Source of the DNA: SZUA-35 sp964351995
GTDB lineage: Bacteria; Actinomycetota; Acidimicrobiia; Acidimicrobiales; SZUA-35
NCBI GenBank assembly: GCA_964351995.1
Contig: CAYGQE010000016.1
Coordinates: 32,603 to 96,602 of the forward strand
DNA length: 64,000 nucleotides
Direction: 5' to 3'
Within the stretch, counting starts at the first letter, position 1, and every line of letters begins with the position of its first letter. The notes under the pieces were generated by a model. That model was given only the letters and a program-made list of their open reading frames with translations. It was not told where the DNA came from and ran no database searches. The position numbers and the translations under genes are program-made. Below are positions 8,464 to 16,994 of the stretch, in pieces.

Positions 8464-10506
8464 ATGACGGCTGCTGCCACGAAGACCGGAGCAATCAAGC
8501 GCCGCCGTCGCCGGTCGGTCTACTCGCTCACGATCGCTTCCGCACTCTTGGCCGCGACCCTCGCCGCCGACATCGCTGGCGCAGTTGATGTGACGAACGA
8601 GGTGCTCATCGTCGCTGATGACGGTGCGGCGTTCGACTACTTGGGCGACTCCGTTGCGGTGTCCGCCGACGGCCAAACGGTGGTCGTGGGAGCGACCGGC
8701 GACTCAGCGGCCGCCTATGTCCTTCGCGCCACCGGCGACGGCGACTACGAAGAGGTCACCAAGTTGGAACCCGCCGACGGCGGTCCAGGCGACGACGAGA
8801 GCTTTGCGTTTCGCGTTGCTGTGTCAGCTGACGGCACCGTCGTAGCGGTAGGAGCCTCGACAGCTGACGACAACGGAGAGAACTCAGGCTCCGTCTACAT
8901 CTACAGACAGTCGAACACCGGCGAGTACGAACAAGCCTCGAAGCTTTCCCCCGACGACGCAGTGGCTCAAGAGCTGTTCGGCGAGTCGTTGGCTCTCGCA
9001 GCCGACGGACAGACGCTTGTCGTTGGCGCTCGGGGCGAGTGGACCGACACCGGGAGGGTTGTCGTCTTTCATTCCGTCGACGGACGCTTCGAGCAATCCG
9101 CCACGATCAGCCCCGCCGATCTCAGCAGCGACGATGCTTTCGGCTCCGCTGTCGGCGTGAGCGGAGACGGCTCGACGATCATTGCGAGCGCAGTCAACCA
9201 GGACGACCGCGAAGGTGCCGTCTACGTGTTCACCGCCGACGGTCTCGGACAAATCAGCCAGCGAGCCAGGCTGAAAGCGAGCGACGCCCGCCGCAACGAG
9301 GGCTTTGGAGCTGTGGTTGCCATCTCGGCTGACGCTTCGACGATCGCCGTGCGAGCCGATGACCGAAACGTCTTCGGCCCCGCCGGTGCTGTGTACGTGT
9401 TTGGCGCGGACGGCGGAGGCGCCTTCCTCGAGCAAGACAAGCTCGGGTTCGGCGAAGCAAGCTACGACGGGTTTGGCCAGTCGCTCGGGCTGTCGAGCGA
9501 CGGATCGACGATGCTGATCGGCGCTGGCCGCCACGACGAACTCTCCAGAGACGCTGGTGCCGCGTTCGTGTTTCGCCGAGTGGCCGCTGGTGAGTACACA
9601 GCTGACCCGATTCTGACGGCCTCCGACGGTTGGAGCGGCGATAGGTACGGAACGGCGGTTGCACTGTCGAACGATGGCCAGACCGCGATCATCGGCAGCC
9701 CGCGCCACGACGACAGAACAGCCACAAAGCCCAGCACGGGCGCCGTCTACGTCTTTGGCCCCTTCGCATTTCCCACGGAGGCGGAGCTGGTGCCTCCGCC
9801 AGAGCCGAGACCGGCTGATGATCAGGTGTTCCGCATCTACGCGGCGATCTTCAACCGCCCGCCAGATCCCGAAGGCTTCGGCTATTGGACTGCGCAGTAT
9901 CGAGGTGGGGTTCCGCTCATCGAGATCGTCGAGAGCTTCTCCACGTCTCGGGAGTTCATCAACCAATACGGCACGAACCCATCGGATGAATTTCTCGTCG
10001 AGACGATGTACCGCAACGTTCTCAACCGCGACGGAGACCCACCGGGCGTTGGCCACTGGGTTTCCCAACTCAGACTCGGGATGACCGTGAGTGAGCTTCT
10101 CCTGGCATTCGCTGAATCACCGGAGAACATTGCCAACACGAACACCGCACCACCGCTGACCTCGGCGGAGGCACGGATCCTCAGGATGTATCGAGCGGTT
10201 TTTGGCCGGGCCCCTGACGATCAAGGTTTCGCTTTCTGGGTGGATCAGAACGCGAACGGTCAGACGATGGTCGGCATCGCCGAGTCGTTTGCTCGATCGC
10301 CAGAGTTCCAGTCGAGGTACGGCACGAGCCCGACAGACCAGGCACTGATCGATGGCTTGTACCTCAACGTGCTCGATCGATCGGGCGACGAAGGCGGCAT
10401 CGAGTTCTGGTTGGGCCGTCGCTCCGATGGCATGTCGATCGCGGAATTGCTGATCGCCTTTGCGGACTCACCGGAGAACCTCGAACGCACGGGTACGCAA
10501 CCCTGA
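8464..10506 (+). CDS. Secreted FG-GAP-repeat protein with C-terminal DUF4214 domains
   Basis: About 680 aa from the ATG at 8464, chosen because a signal sequence follows directly (Arg-rich KRRRRRSVYS, then a hydrophobic stretch ending near GAVDV). About seven FG-GAP/integrin-propeller-like repeats follow, each with the pattern FG.SVAVSADGQTVVVGA...G.VYVF, covering residues 45-445. The last 230 residues hold four DUF4214-type units (IFNRPPDPEGFGYW, VLNRDGDPPGVGHW and so on). It is probably extracellular or surface-bound; its ligand is unknown. It shares the DUF4214 module with the gene at 6103. Confidence 0.8.
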   Translation: MTAAATKTGAIKRRRRRSVYSLTIASALLAATLAADIAGAVDVTNEVLIVADDGAAFDYLGDSVAVSADGQTVVVGATGDSAAAYVLRATGDGDYEEVTKLEPADGGPGDDESFAFRVAVSADGTVVAVGASTADDNGENSGSVYIYRQSNTGEYEQASKLSPDDAVAQELFGESLALAADGQTLVVGARGEWTDTGRVVVFHSVDGRFEQSATISPADLSSDDAFGSAVGVSGDGSTIIASAVNQDDREGAVYVFTADGLGQISQRARLKASDARRNEGFGAVVAISADASTIAVRADDRNVFGPAGAVYVFGADGGGAFLEQDKLGFGEASYDGFGQSLGLSSDGSTMLIGAGRHDELSRDAGAAFVFRRVAAGEYTADPILTASDGWSGDRYGTAVALSNDGQTAIIGSPRHDDRTATKPSTGAVYVFGPFAFPTEAELVPPPEPRPADDQVFRIYAAIFNRPPDPEGFGYWTAQYRGGVPLIEIVESFSTSREFINQYGTNPSDEFLVETMYRNVLNRDGDPPGVGHWVSQLRLGMTVSELLLAFAESPENIANTNTAPPLTSAEARILRMYRAVFGRAPDDQGFAFWVDQNANGQTMVGIAESFARSPEFQSRYGTSPTDQALIDGLYLNVLDRSGDEGGIEFWLGRRSDGMSIAELLIAFADSPENLERTGTQP

Positions 10507-10592
10507 AGCCACCGGCACGAGGCAGCCCCAATCTGATCGAGTCTGACCCGGGCAAGTGAAGGCAGCCGGCTCCAATGCGGCAGAATCGTGCC

Positions 10593-10955
10593 ATGACGCG
10601 GATCATCGATCACACCGGCCAGGCCGTCGAACGCATCACCACGATCGCTGACATTCGAGCACTCAAGACGACCAACCGGCAGCTCGCCCAGGTCACGGCC
10701 GGCACTGCAGCGGAAGCCGCAGCTGCTGAAAAGGCCGGCATCGAAATGGAGGTCTGTACGGCCGGGGCGGTACGTGATGTCCGGCGAGCATCAGCGCAAT
10801 CACCGAATGACCTACTCGGGTCACTCGAGGCGGTCGATTGGGAAGCGCTCGCCGAGGCTCCGCCCGGGCACATCACGGTGAGCGCCGTCACACATCACGC
10901 ATTGTGGGACTCGTGGATACACGAGCGTGATGTTCTGTTGCCCCTCGGCGGTTAG
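10593..10955 (+). pseudogene. Chimeric remnant: PanB-like N-terminus joined to a DinB/maleylpyruvate isomerase-like fragment
   Basis: One open frame of about 120 codons appears to join two unrelated families. Residues 1-70 (ITTIADIRALKTTNRQLAQV..., then AEKAGIEMEV) resemble the N-terminus of ketopantoate hydroxymethyltransferase/PEP-mutase-like proteins. The last 40 residues (ITVSAVTHHALWDSWIHERD, then VLLPLGG) look like the conserved WxHERD helix of mycothiol-dependent DinB-like proteins. Both halves are far shorter than their families, and the end touches the monooxygenase stop. A deletion junction is the simplest reading; expression of the short product cannot be excluded. Confidence 0.5.
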
Positions 10956-12589
10956 CGCCGCTCCTCGAGAACGAAGCCCTCGAAGCCTCCGTCGGCCACC
11001 TCGGTCAGGCGGTCGAAATATTGCGAGCCCATGAGGTGACCGAGGAACTGGCGGGGCTTGCCGGGGATGTTCGCCCCCATGTACCACGAGTTGGTTCGTG
11101 GGTAGAGGGTGCGGTTCGCGATCCCATTGATCTCGGCGTCCCAGCTCGCCTCGGCTTCCTCGGTCGCTTCGATTGCGCCAAGGCCGGCTTCATCGAGATG
11201 GCGGATGCACGACTCGATCCACGCCGTCTGCAACTCAGCGCCCAGAGGCATGGTGAAGAACACTCCCGGGGCGCCCGGGCCGTGGATCATGAAGAGGTTC
11301 GGGTACCCCGCGATGGTCATGCCCAGGTGGTTGTCGAAGCGCTCCGCCCACTTCTCCTTCAGGGGGGTTCCGTTTCGACCCTTCGGGTTGAGCTTGAGCA
11401 TCGAACCGCTGACAGCGTCGAACCCGGTGGCGAGCACCAACACGTCGATCGGGTGGTCGTCGTTCGCTGTATGAACGCCCGTCTCGGTGAACGCTTCGAT
11501 CGGGTCGTCACGCAAGTCGACCAGCGTCACGTTGTCGCGGTTGTACGCCGCGAAGTAGCCGTTGTCGAGGATGAGTCGCTTCGTCCCGAATGCGTAACTG
11601 GGCATCAGCTTCCGGGCGGTCTCGGGATCATCCACGATGCCGCGGATCTTGCCCCGGACGAACTCGCCGATCTCGTCGTTCAGTTCCTCGTCGACGTACA
11701 CCCCGGTGAAACTGTTGATGGCGAGGTGCATGCCGCCCCGCTCCCACATCTCCTCGTAACGCTCCTGCCGTTCCTCGAAGCTGTGGTCGGTCGCCCGAAG
11801 CTTGCTCACCTTGAAGGGCCAACCACCCCGGCGGCGCATCGATGTCCGGAGCTCGTCCCAGCCTTCCCGGTACTGCTCGAGGTCCTCCTGCAGCAGTGGT
11901 CGGTTGCGTGCGGGAAGCGCGAACTGAGGCGTGCGCTGAAACACCGTGACATGATCGGCGGTCTTGGCGATCTCGGGAATGCACTGGACTCCCGACGAGC
12001 CGGTACCGATGACACCGACCCGCTTGCCTTCGAACGACACTGGATCGTGTGGCCATCGACCGGTGTGGTGGATGTCGCCGGCGAAGTCGTCGATGCCGAT
12101 GTAGTCGGGCTTGTTGGCAACGAACAGCGCTCCGACCGCGCAAATCAGGAATCGGGCGGTGACCTGTTCACCCCGGTCGGTCTCGATCGTCCAGAGCTGG
12201 AGGTCCTCGTCGTATCGGGCGTCGCTCACGAACGTGTCGAATTGAATGTCTTTGCGAAGGTCGAACTTGTCGGCAACGTGTTCGACGTAGGCCAGGACGT
12301 CGGCCTGTGTGCTCTGCGTCTCAGGCCACACCCACTCGTCGACCAGGTCTTGGCTGAACGTGTAGGCGTAGAAGGGACTGCTCGGTGCGTCGACTCTGGC
12401 ACCCGGATAGCGGTTGTACCACCACGTGCCTCCGACGTCGCTCGCCCCATCGAAGGCCCGGACCGACAGGCCCATCTCGTCGCGCAGGTGGTACAGCGCG
12501 TAGAGCCCACCGAATCCGGCGCCGATGACAATGGCATCGCAATCCGAGGTCGGGTCGACCGGTCGCGTTGTTCCCGAGTCGTTCGTCAC
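10952..12589 (-). CDS. Flavin-containing monooxygenase, Baeyer-Villiger type
   Basis: 545 aa. N-terminal FAD site GAGFGGLYALYHL (residue 23), GGTWWYNRYPGARVD, and a second dinucleotide site GTGSSGVQCIPEIA near 195. The Baeyer-Villiger fingerprint FxGxxxHxxxWP is present as FAGDIHHTGRWPHD, and ATGFDAVSGS lies near 390. Such enzymes insert oxygen next to a ketone using NADPH and FAD. Size and motifs match cyclohexanone/phenylacetone monooxygenase relatives. It is intact although flanked on both sides by gene remnants; the substrate is unknown. Confidence 0.87.
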   Translation of the reverse strand: MTNDSGTTRPVDPTSDCDAIVIGAGFGGLYALYHLRDEMGLSVRAFDGASDVGGTWWYNRYPGARVDAPSSPFYAYTFSQDLVDEWVWPETQSTQADVLAYVEHVADKFDLRKDIQFDTFVSDARYDEDLQLWTIETDRGEQVTARFLICAVGALFVANKPDYIGIDDFAGDIHHTGRWPHDPVSFEGKRVGVIGTGSSGVQCIPEIAKTADHVTVFQRTPQFALPARNRPLLQEDLEQYREGWDELRTSMRRRGGWPFKVSKLRATDHSFEERQERYEEMWERGGMHLAINSFTGVYVDEELNDEIGEFVRGKIRGIVDDPETARKLMPSYAFGTKRLILDNGYFAAYNRDNVTLVDLRDDPIEAFTETGVHTANDDHPIDVLVLATGFDAVSGSMLKLNPKGRNGTPLKEKWAERFDNHLGMTIAGYPNLFMIHGPGAPGVFFTMPLGAELQTAWIESCIRHLDEAGLGAIEATEEAEASWDAEINGIANRTLYPRTNSWYMGANIPGKPRQFLGHLMGSQYFDRLTEVADGGFEGFVLEERR

Positions 12590-12599
12590 GAGGCGAACG

Positions 12600-12785
12600 C
12601 TAGCAAACGGGATGCAACGACGATTAAAGCAGGGCCCCAGATGAACATGGTCGGACAGCGGATTAAAGTTCCTCGAGCCTGCGCCATGCTCAACGTTCCG
12701 CTCGACCTATCTGACAATCTCGAACGAATCAGCGACTCGGGCCGACGCGTTGACGAGCCAGGTTCTGGTCGAACAGCAGCTTCAC
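12600..12785 (-). pseudogene. Broken DUF5615 (PIN-like/Mut7-C) toxin gene
   Basis: A GTG at 12785 overlaps the antitoxin stop by 4 nt and reads VKLLFDQNLARQRVGPSR, then stops. VKLLFDQNL is the typical opening of DUF5615 toxins. In another frame downstream, RLSDRSSGTLSMAQARGTLI and WGPALIVVASRLLAF recall the middle and the IVSKDSDF-like region of the family. At least one frameshift and loss of the C-terminus, next to the monooxygenase start, have inactivated it. The family match of the second part is by eye only. Confidence 0.5.
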
Positions 12786-13003
12786 GCCGGCGTCGCCAAG
12801 CGCCGCTCTCGCATCGCTGCGAAGCCGATCGCAGCGCGAACGTGGTCATCACTCAACTCAGGAAAGTCATCAACGATTTGAGCGCTCGTCATCCCAGATG
12901 CGAGGTAGTCCAGAACGTCATAGACGGCGATTCGAGTACCGACGAAGCAAGGCTTGCCGCTGCGCACGCCAGGTCGAGTCTCGATCAACGACATCAAGTC
13001 CAT
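12782..13003 (-). CDS. DUF433 antitoxin-like protein
   Basis: 73 aa with the DUF433 core: TRPGVRSGKPCFVGTRIAVY, DVLDYLASGMTSAQIVDDFP, ELSDDHVRAAIGFAA. Members are winged-helix-like antitoxins paired with DUF5615 PIN-like nucleases. Here the partner downstream is broken, so the antitoxin is an orphan. It appears intact, which fits loss of the toxin first. Confidence 0.82.
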   Translation of the reverse strand: MDLMSLIETRPGVRSGKPCFVGTRIAVYDVLDYLASGMTSAQIVDDFPELSDDHVRAAIGFAAMRERRLATPA

Positions 13004-13085
13004 CTGCCATTACTACCTCTCGCGGGCGACGCCAGTAAGAGCAAGCCGAGCGGCAACGTAAAGCGACCCTCGAACACCCCACCCG

Positions 13086-13114
13086 AAAACTAGGGACAAA
13101 GGTAGGGATGGATC
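13086..13114 (+). repeat. Degenerate tandem 12-mer site a
   Basis: AAAACTAGGGAC followed directly by AAAGGTAGGGATGGATC. It is the most diverged member of the (AAAGTAGGGATG)x2 family also found at 27366, 30162, 30459, 44071 and 45644, in the same orientation. It lies about 80 nt upstream of the DUF433 gene. Confidence 0.6.
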
Positions 13115-13141
13115 AGGCCCATCCCGGTCTCTCGTCGGCAG

Positions 13142-13515
13142 CTACGAGTGGCGGGTCCACATCGAGCCCTGGCGTTCCCAGAGGCCGACGTTCCAGTGAA
13201 CCTCAGCATCAGTCGAGGTCGTCGATCGGGCGAGATCCGCAAGTTCGGCGACGATCATGGCGGCGGCAAACTCGCCGTAGGCGAGGCTCAGGTGGAGCCC
13301 GTCCTTGAAGCGGACTGCGTCATCGCCGCAGTCGAGATGGTGGCGGTCGGCGAAGTTCGCGGCAACCGAAGACAACCACTGACTCGTGACGTCGGTCGTG
13401 CGGTGAACTGCACTTCCAACCGTAAGCCGCAAGGTCGTCTGGCAAACCGAGATCCCGTGGTCTTCTACGAGTGTTCACCTGGCGGTCACCAGCAAGACGT
13501 CAACGCCGGACGGGC
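13142..13515 (-). pseudogene. C-terminal fragment of an SGNH/GDSL-type domain
   Basis: The readable frame includes VDVLLVTAR, a TGA at 13477-13479, then TLVEDHGISVCQTTLRLTVG and, near the end, FADRHHLDCGDDAVRFKDGL followed by HLS. The D-G-L-H element resembles the catalytic DxxH block of SGNH acyltransferase/esterase domains. The nucleophile block is absent and an in-frame stop interrupts the remainder, where relatives have a codon. It is probably a relic; an expressed 96-aa stub from 13432 is possible but unlikely. Confidence 0.4.
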
Positions 13516-13531
13516 TCGGGTCTCGGTGCCG

Positions 13532-14283
13532 CTACCAGAGCCGCTGCATCAGCACTCCGGAACCGAGCTCGATTGCTTCGAGCGCATCGCACACGAGATC
13601 TTCCCGGAACGGTTTCCCCCGATCTGGACCCCTGCCGGGCGCTCCTCGACGAGGTCCATTCCGATCACCCCGGCAGGGAGACCGAGGTGGTTGATGCCGA
13701 ACGCATGCATCGAGCGCTCGAGCACTTCATCGACCTCGGCGTGGCTCCGTGTGTCGAAATCCCAGTCGTACATCGGCTGCGTCATGAACGGGGTCAAGAC
13801 CAGCGGGTACTCGACCATGAAGAGCGCCCAGGCACGGGCCATCCTCGTCGGGTCTCCCAGTGACTCCATGTAGTCGTCCCGTCCGAGAACCTCCCGAGAG
13901 TCGATGGTCCACTGCAGCAACTGGCGAGTGTCCTCGCTTCCGAAGAGCTCGACGATAGGGCCAAGGCCGACGACGAGCTCAGTCGTCGCGACTCGCAGCC
14001 ACGCCCGAAACGCATCCTCGATCGGTGGAGGCGTGGCATCGACGACGCAGTACCCGGCACCGGCGAGGTGGTCGGCGGCCCGTCCGAACATCATCGACTC
14101 GGGGCGCAAGCACTCCCTGGCAAGAGATGGTCTGTGACAAGACGCCACGCTCACCAGAGCATTGATGGTTGGGTTGAGGTCGCCGATACGAAGGAGTACC
14201 GACTCGATCACGTCGACACAGTCGAGCGAACCGTCCGCCATCGCCTCGACGCTTTGGCTGACACTCAACTGCCAGGGCTCCAT
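13532..14283 (-). pseudogene. Amidase-signature family pseudogene with internal deletion
   Basis: The N-terminus (MEPWQLSVSQSVEAMADGSL, then IGDLNPTINALVSV) and the C-terminal third (AADHLAGAGYCVVDATPPPI, then GINHLGLPAGVIGMDLVEER and PAGVQI) are good amidase sequence. The catalytic core with Lys and the GGSSGG serine is missing, so about half of a normal 450-aa enzyme has been lost near residue 75. A second lesion, a frameshift near 13620, displaces the true end, which reads LVCDALEAIELGSGVLMQRL in another frame up to a TAG at 13532. It cannot be an active amidase. Confidence 0.7.
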
Positions 14284-14357
14284 GGCGCGACCGTCGTCAG
14301 CCCGGAACACGGGCCATAGCACTCGAGCTCAACGGCAATGAAGAGCAGCCGAGTCGT

Positions 14358-15128
14358 TCATGCGGCGACGGCGGGCGGTCCGAAGAATCGCGAGCGCAAC
14401 TGCTCGAGCGTGTGCGGCGCCAGGCCGTTCTCCTCAAGCCAAACGCCTATCGATCCCGCGGCACGGATCGACTCGAATGCAGCGTCGAGCCAGCCCTGCT
14501 CGACCCCGCCAGCCCGAGCTTTGAGTTCGTCAGGAATCAGGTTCGCAAGGTCGGGATATCGAGCCTTCATCGTCTCCGTGTGACCGACCAGGTTCTCCGC
14601 AGAGGCCAAGTACTCCGCCGAGACAACGCGGTAGTCAACACCAAGCGCAGTCTGAAGAACCGCTGCCACCACACCAGTGCGGTCTTTGCCCGACGTGCAG
14701 TGGATCACGATCGGAGCCTCGGCCTGGGCGACCACTTCGACAACCCGGCACAGCTCTCTGGACATGTCGGTTGTCATGCTGCGGTACATCGCTGCCATCG
14801 GGTCGGCAAGATCGAGGGCATGGTCGACTAGCCACGATGGGCCGCTCAGCGGGTGGTGGAGCCATTCCGCCGATGGGTCGTCGAACCGGCCATGGTTGTC
14901 GACTTCCTCGACGCTGCGAAGGTCGACGACAACACCGACCCCCTTGGCGCGAATGAGCTCGACCGTCGACGGCGAGACGCCGGCGAGCGACTCAGATCTG
15001 TAGACCAGGCCGGTCCGGAGTGGCGCATTGGATTGCCCGGTGTTGACACCACCAATGTCACGCCAGTTCGTCAAGCTCTCACATTCGATCGGTGGAGAAG
15101 GGACGTGTTCTGCCTTGGTCGTCGTCAT
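14358..15128 (-). CDS. Tyrosine/dual-specificity phosphatase, PtpB-like family
   Basis: About 256 aa from the ATG at 15128 (MTTTKAEHVPSPPIECESL). The P-loop IVIHCTSGKDRTGVVAAVLQ near residue 150 has the catalytic Cys and Arg and the GKDRTG form typical of actinobacterial PtpB/Siw14-like enzymes. NWRDIGGVN at the start and LRTGLVYRSESLAG are also conserved. The frame extends 50 codons upstream but without family similarity. It probably hydrolyses phosphotyrosine or phosphoinositide in the cytosol or after secretion; no signal peptide is seen. Confidence 0.82.
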   Translation of the reverse strand: MTTTKAEHVPSPPIECESLTNWRDIGGVNTGQSNAPLRTGLVYRSESLAGVSPSTVELIRAKGVGVVVDLRSVEEVDNHGRFDDPSAEWLHHPLSGPSWLVDHALDLADPMAAMYRSMTTDMSRELCRVVEVVAQAEAPIVIHCTSGKDRTGVVAAVLQTALGVDYRVVSAEYLASAENLVGHTETMKARYPDLANLIPDELKARAGGVEQGWLDAAFESIRAAGSIGVWLEENGLAPHTLEQLRSRFFGPPAVAA

Positions 15129-15345
15129 GTCGACACCATGACGGCCGGGAATGGACTGTCGGCGAACAGCGAGTGATGTCGACTTGAATTCCTGTATCCA
15201 TTGGCCGCCCGCCGCAAGGGAACGGCCCCTCCAGGGAGAAGAGAAGAGCGGACCCCGTTGAGCGACGAGCGTGAGCACGACACTACGCAGAGCCGCTTCC
15301 GATCAGACCCGACAACGACTCTCTTCGGCCACTGTTCATATGAGA

Positions 15346-16221
15346 TCAACCTTCATCGAGCAGGGCGAACCGGGCAGCGGTTGCGTATCGGCCGATTCGC
15401 TTTGTGAAGGCACGAGGGCTTTCGGCGTAGACAAAGGCTCCGGCCGTGATCGACTCGGACTGCAACGACGCGTGATGTCGGTCCATGATCTTGATCTGCC
15501 CACCGTCGACGAGATGCTGAGACACGAGCCAGAGGTCGTGATCAGCTCCGAGCAGGACGTTGATTCGGTTGAGGTCTTCCAAGATCGGGGCCAGATAGCT
15601 TGGGGCAAGTTCGGCGAGGAGCCGGAGCTGGTACCTCAGGACCTTCACCTCTCGGCGCCAATCGTGAGCCAGCTCGACCTGAGCGATTCCTCCGGTCGGC
15701 AGGGCGGCGAGCTGGGTGAGAAGCTGTCGGCCCTGTCGGTAGGTCTGGCGAAGGCCAGGCAGAAGCGTTTCGAACTCGTTCCCGACAACCCAGTCCGGCA
15801 TGTGCCGGTCGGCTTTGACGAGTCGACGACGGGCTCGTTCGAGAGCTTCTCGCTGATCACCCGGTGACACCAGCGGGATCTCGATTTCGATGGGGCCGAC
15901 AAGCGCCTCGACTCGTCCGCGGGCCGCCACCATCGCTTCGGTATCTCGAATACATGCTCCGGCCCGAGCCGCTGCCCTGACGTGCCGTTGCACCGCAAGC
16001 ATCTCGGCTTGACCAGTGTCGACCAATGCGACAAGGGCACGAACCTGCTTGCAGCGTCGACGCATCACAAAGATCGCGGCCGCCAGCTCCGCTGATCTGG
16101 TTGGGTCGCCGTTCGCACCGAGTGCTGCGTCGACCGCAGCGATCGCTCGACCGAGGCGGTTTCGCCCGATGCGCACGATCTCTTCTGGAAGCGGTCTCGC
16201 GTGAGCGATCTGATAGGTCAC
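15346..16221 (-). CDS. CHAD domain protein
   Basis: 291 aa, all helical and rich in Arg/His at fixed places (VMRRRCKQVRALVALV, AHDWRREVKVLRYQLRLLAE, DLNRINVLLGADHDLWLV). This is the CHAD pattern, a helical domain that binds polyphosphate through basic residues. No CYTH domain is fused to it. A role at polyphosphate granules is a family inference. Confidence 0.8.
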   Translation of the reverse strand: MTYQIAHARPLPEEIVRIGRNRLGRAIAAVDAALGANGDPTRSAELAAAIFVMRRRCKQVRALVALVDTGQAEMLAVQRHVRAAARAGACIRDTEAMVAARGRVEALVGPIEIEIPLVSPGDQREALERARRRLVKADRHMPDWVVGNEFETLLPGLRQTYRQGRQLLTQLAALPTGGIAQVELAHDWRREVKVLRYQLRLLAELAPSYLAPILEDLNRINVLLGADHDLWLVSQHLVDGGQIKIMDRHHASLQSESITAGAFVYAESPRAFTKRIGRYATAARFALLDEG

Positions 16222-16360
16222 GTACGATCACTTTCGGCCGGTCGAGGACAACGGCTCATGGTACGAAACTCGACTGCCGAGTCGTCGCTGGTCATCGGGA
16301 TGAATCTACGACGACTTCAGTCCAACGTGAGGTGGCAGAGGCCAGCCAGGGACTCGAACA

Positions 16361-16630
16361 TCATGTCCGGCTACTTGCTGGGATCCAGTGACTCACCTCG
16401 CGTCGGCTTTGGCACGGCTCGGCAGCCGCGATCGAAGCTATGTCGCGAAGACTGATCTGTTGTGCGCGGCCTTTGTCGATGATCGTGATCCTCGGACCGA
16501 TCGAGACGACGACACCTTCGATGGTTTGGCCATCGAGCGCCACCACGACGCGGCGCCCCATGAGGCAAGTGGGTTGAAACATTCCGATCATGCGGAATCC
16601 GTTCGTCGAGATGATGGATTTGGACACCAT
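16361..16630 (-). CDS. Small beta-barrel (Sm/SH3-like) hypothetical protein
   Basis: The convincing part is LMGRRVVVALDGQTIEGVVV, SIGPRITIIDKGRAQQISLR, DIASI, which reads like a short five-strand barrel such as Sm-like or YlxR/RimM-type folds. The start is uncertain: ATGs lie at 16654, 16630 and 16591 and none has a good ribosome site. The frame is open further upstream but low in quality. Function unknown. Confidence 0.4.
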   Translation of the reverse strand: MVSKSIISTNGFRMIGMFQPTCLMGRRVVVALDGQTIEGVVVSIGPRITIIDKGRAQQISLRDIASIAAAEPCQSRREVSHWIPASSRT

Positions 16631-16994
16631 GATCGTGACGAAACCAGATGTCATCGAGCTGAATGAATCAGGAGTTTCCAGTGACTTCGAGTTCAACAAT
16701 GGCGTCCAACAGAACGACGCACACCGGTGATCACTCATCCGTCGAGTCCGCTGTCTTCGCAAGTCGCTCAGTCGGTGTTGTCCAGCATCGGCACCTCGGT
16801 AGAGACCGGCGGCGCGCCCAGCGTCGAGATGCAAGCAATGCCGGTCGGCGCGAACGAACTCGACTCGGCGGCCTTCTTCGGTGCTTCGATGGCGGTGCTG
16901 CTGTTGTTCTTCGCCACCGGAGCGGCCCGTAGTGAGTCCTCGCTCATGGGTGCCTTCGAGCCGGAGCAGTGGTCCGCATGCCGTGGACTTCGGC
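16631..16994. other. 364-nt stretch without a confident gene
   Basis: No gene can be supported. One plus-strand frame from 16727 contains a single hydrophobic stretch (AAFFGASMAVLLLFFATGAA), which could be a relic of a membrane protein, but it has no recognisable family and runs out inside the antisense of the next gene. Confidence 0.3.

Noticed and set aside
12586..12852. 88-aa open frame on the minus strand as an independent gene
   Set aside because: It crosses from the DUF433 gene in another frame into the broken toxin; only its second half shows any similarity, as part of the toxin relic.
11021..13093. 690-codon plus-strand open frame opposite the monooxygenase
   Set aside because: Shadow of a gene with clear FAD and Baeyer-Villiger motifs on the other strand.
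16340..16365. Possible tRNA T-arm (GTTCGAGTCC on the minus strand)
   Set aside because: Flanking bases do not pair into a T stem, and no acceptor or anticodon arm could be found.
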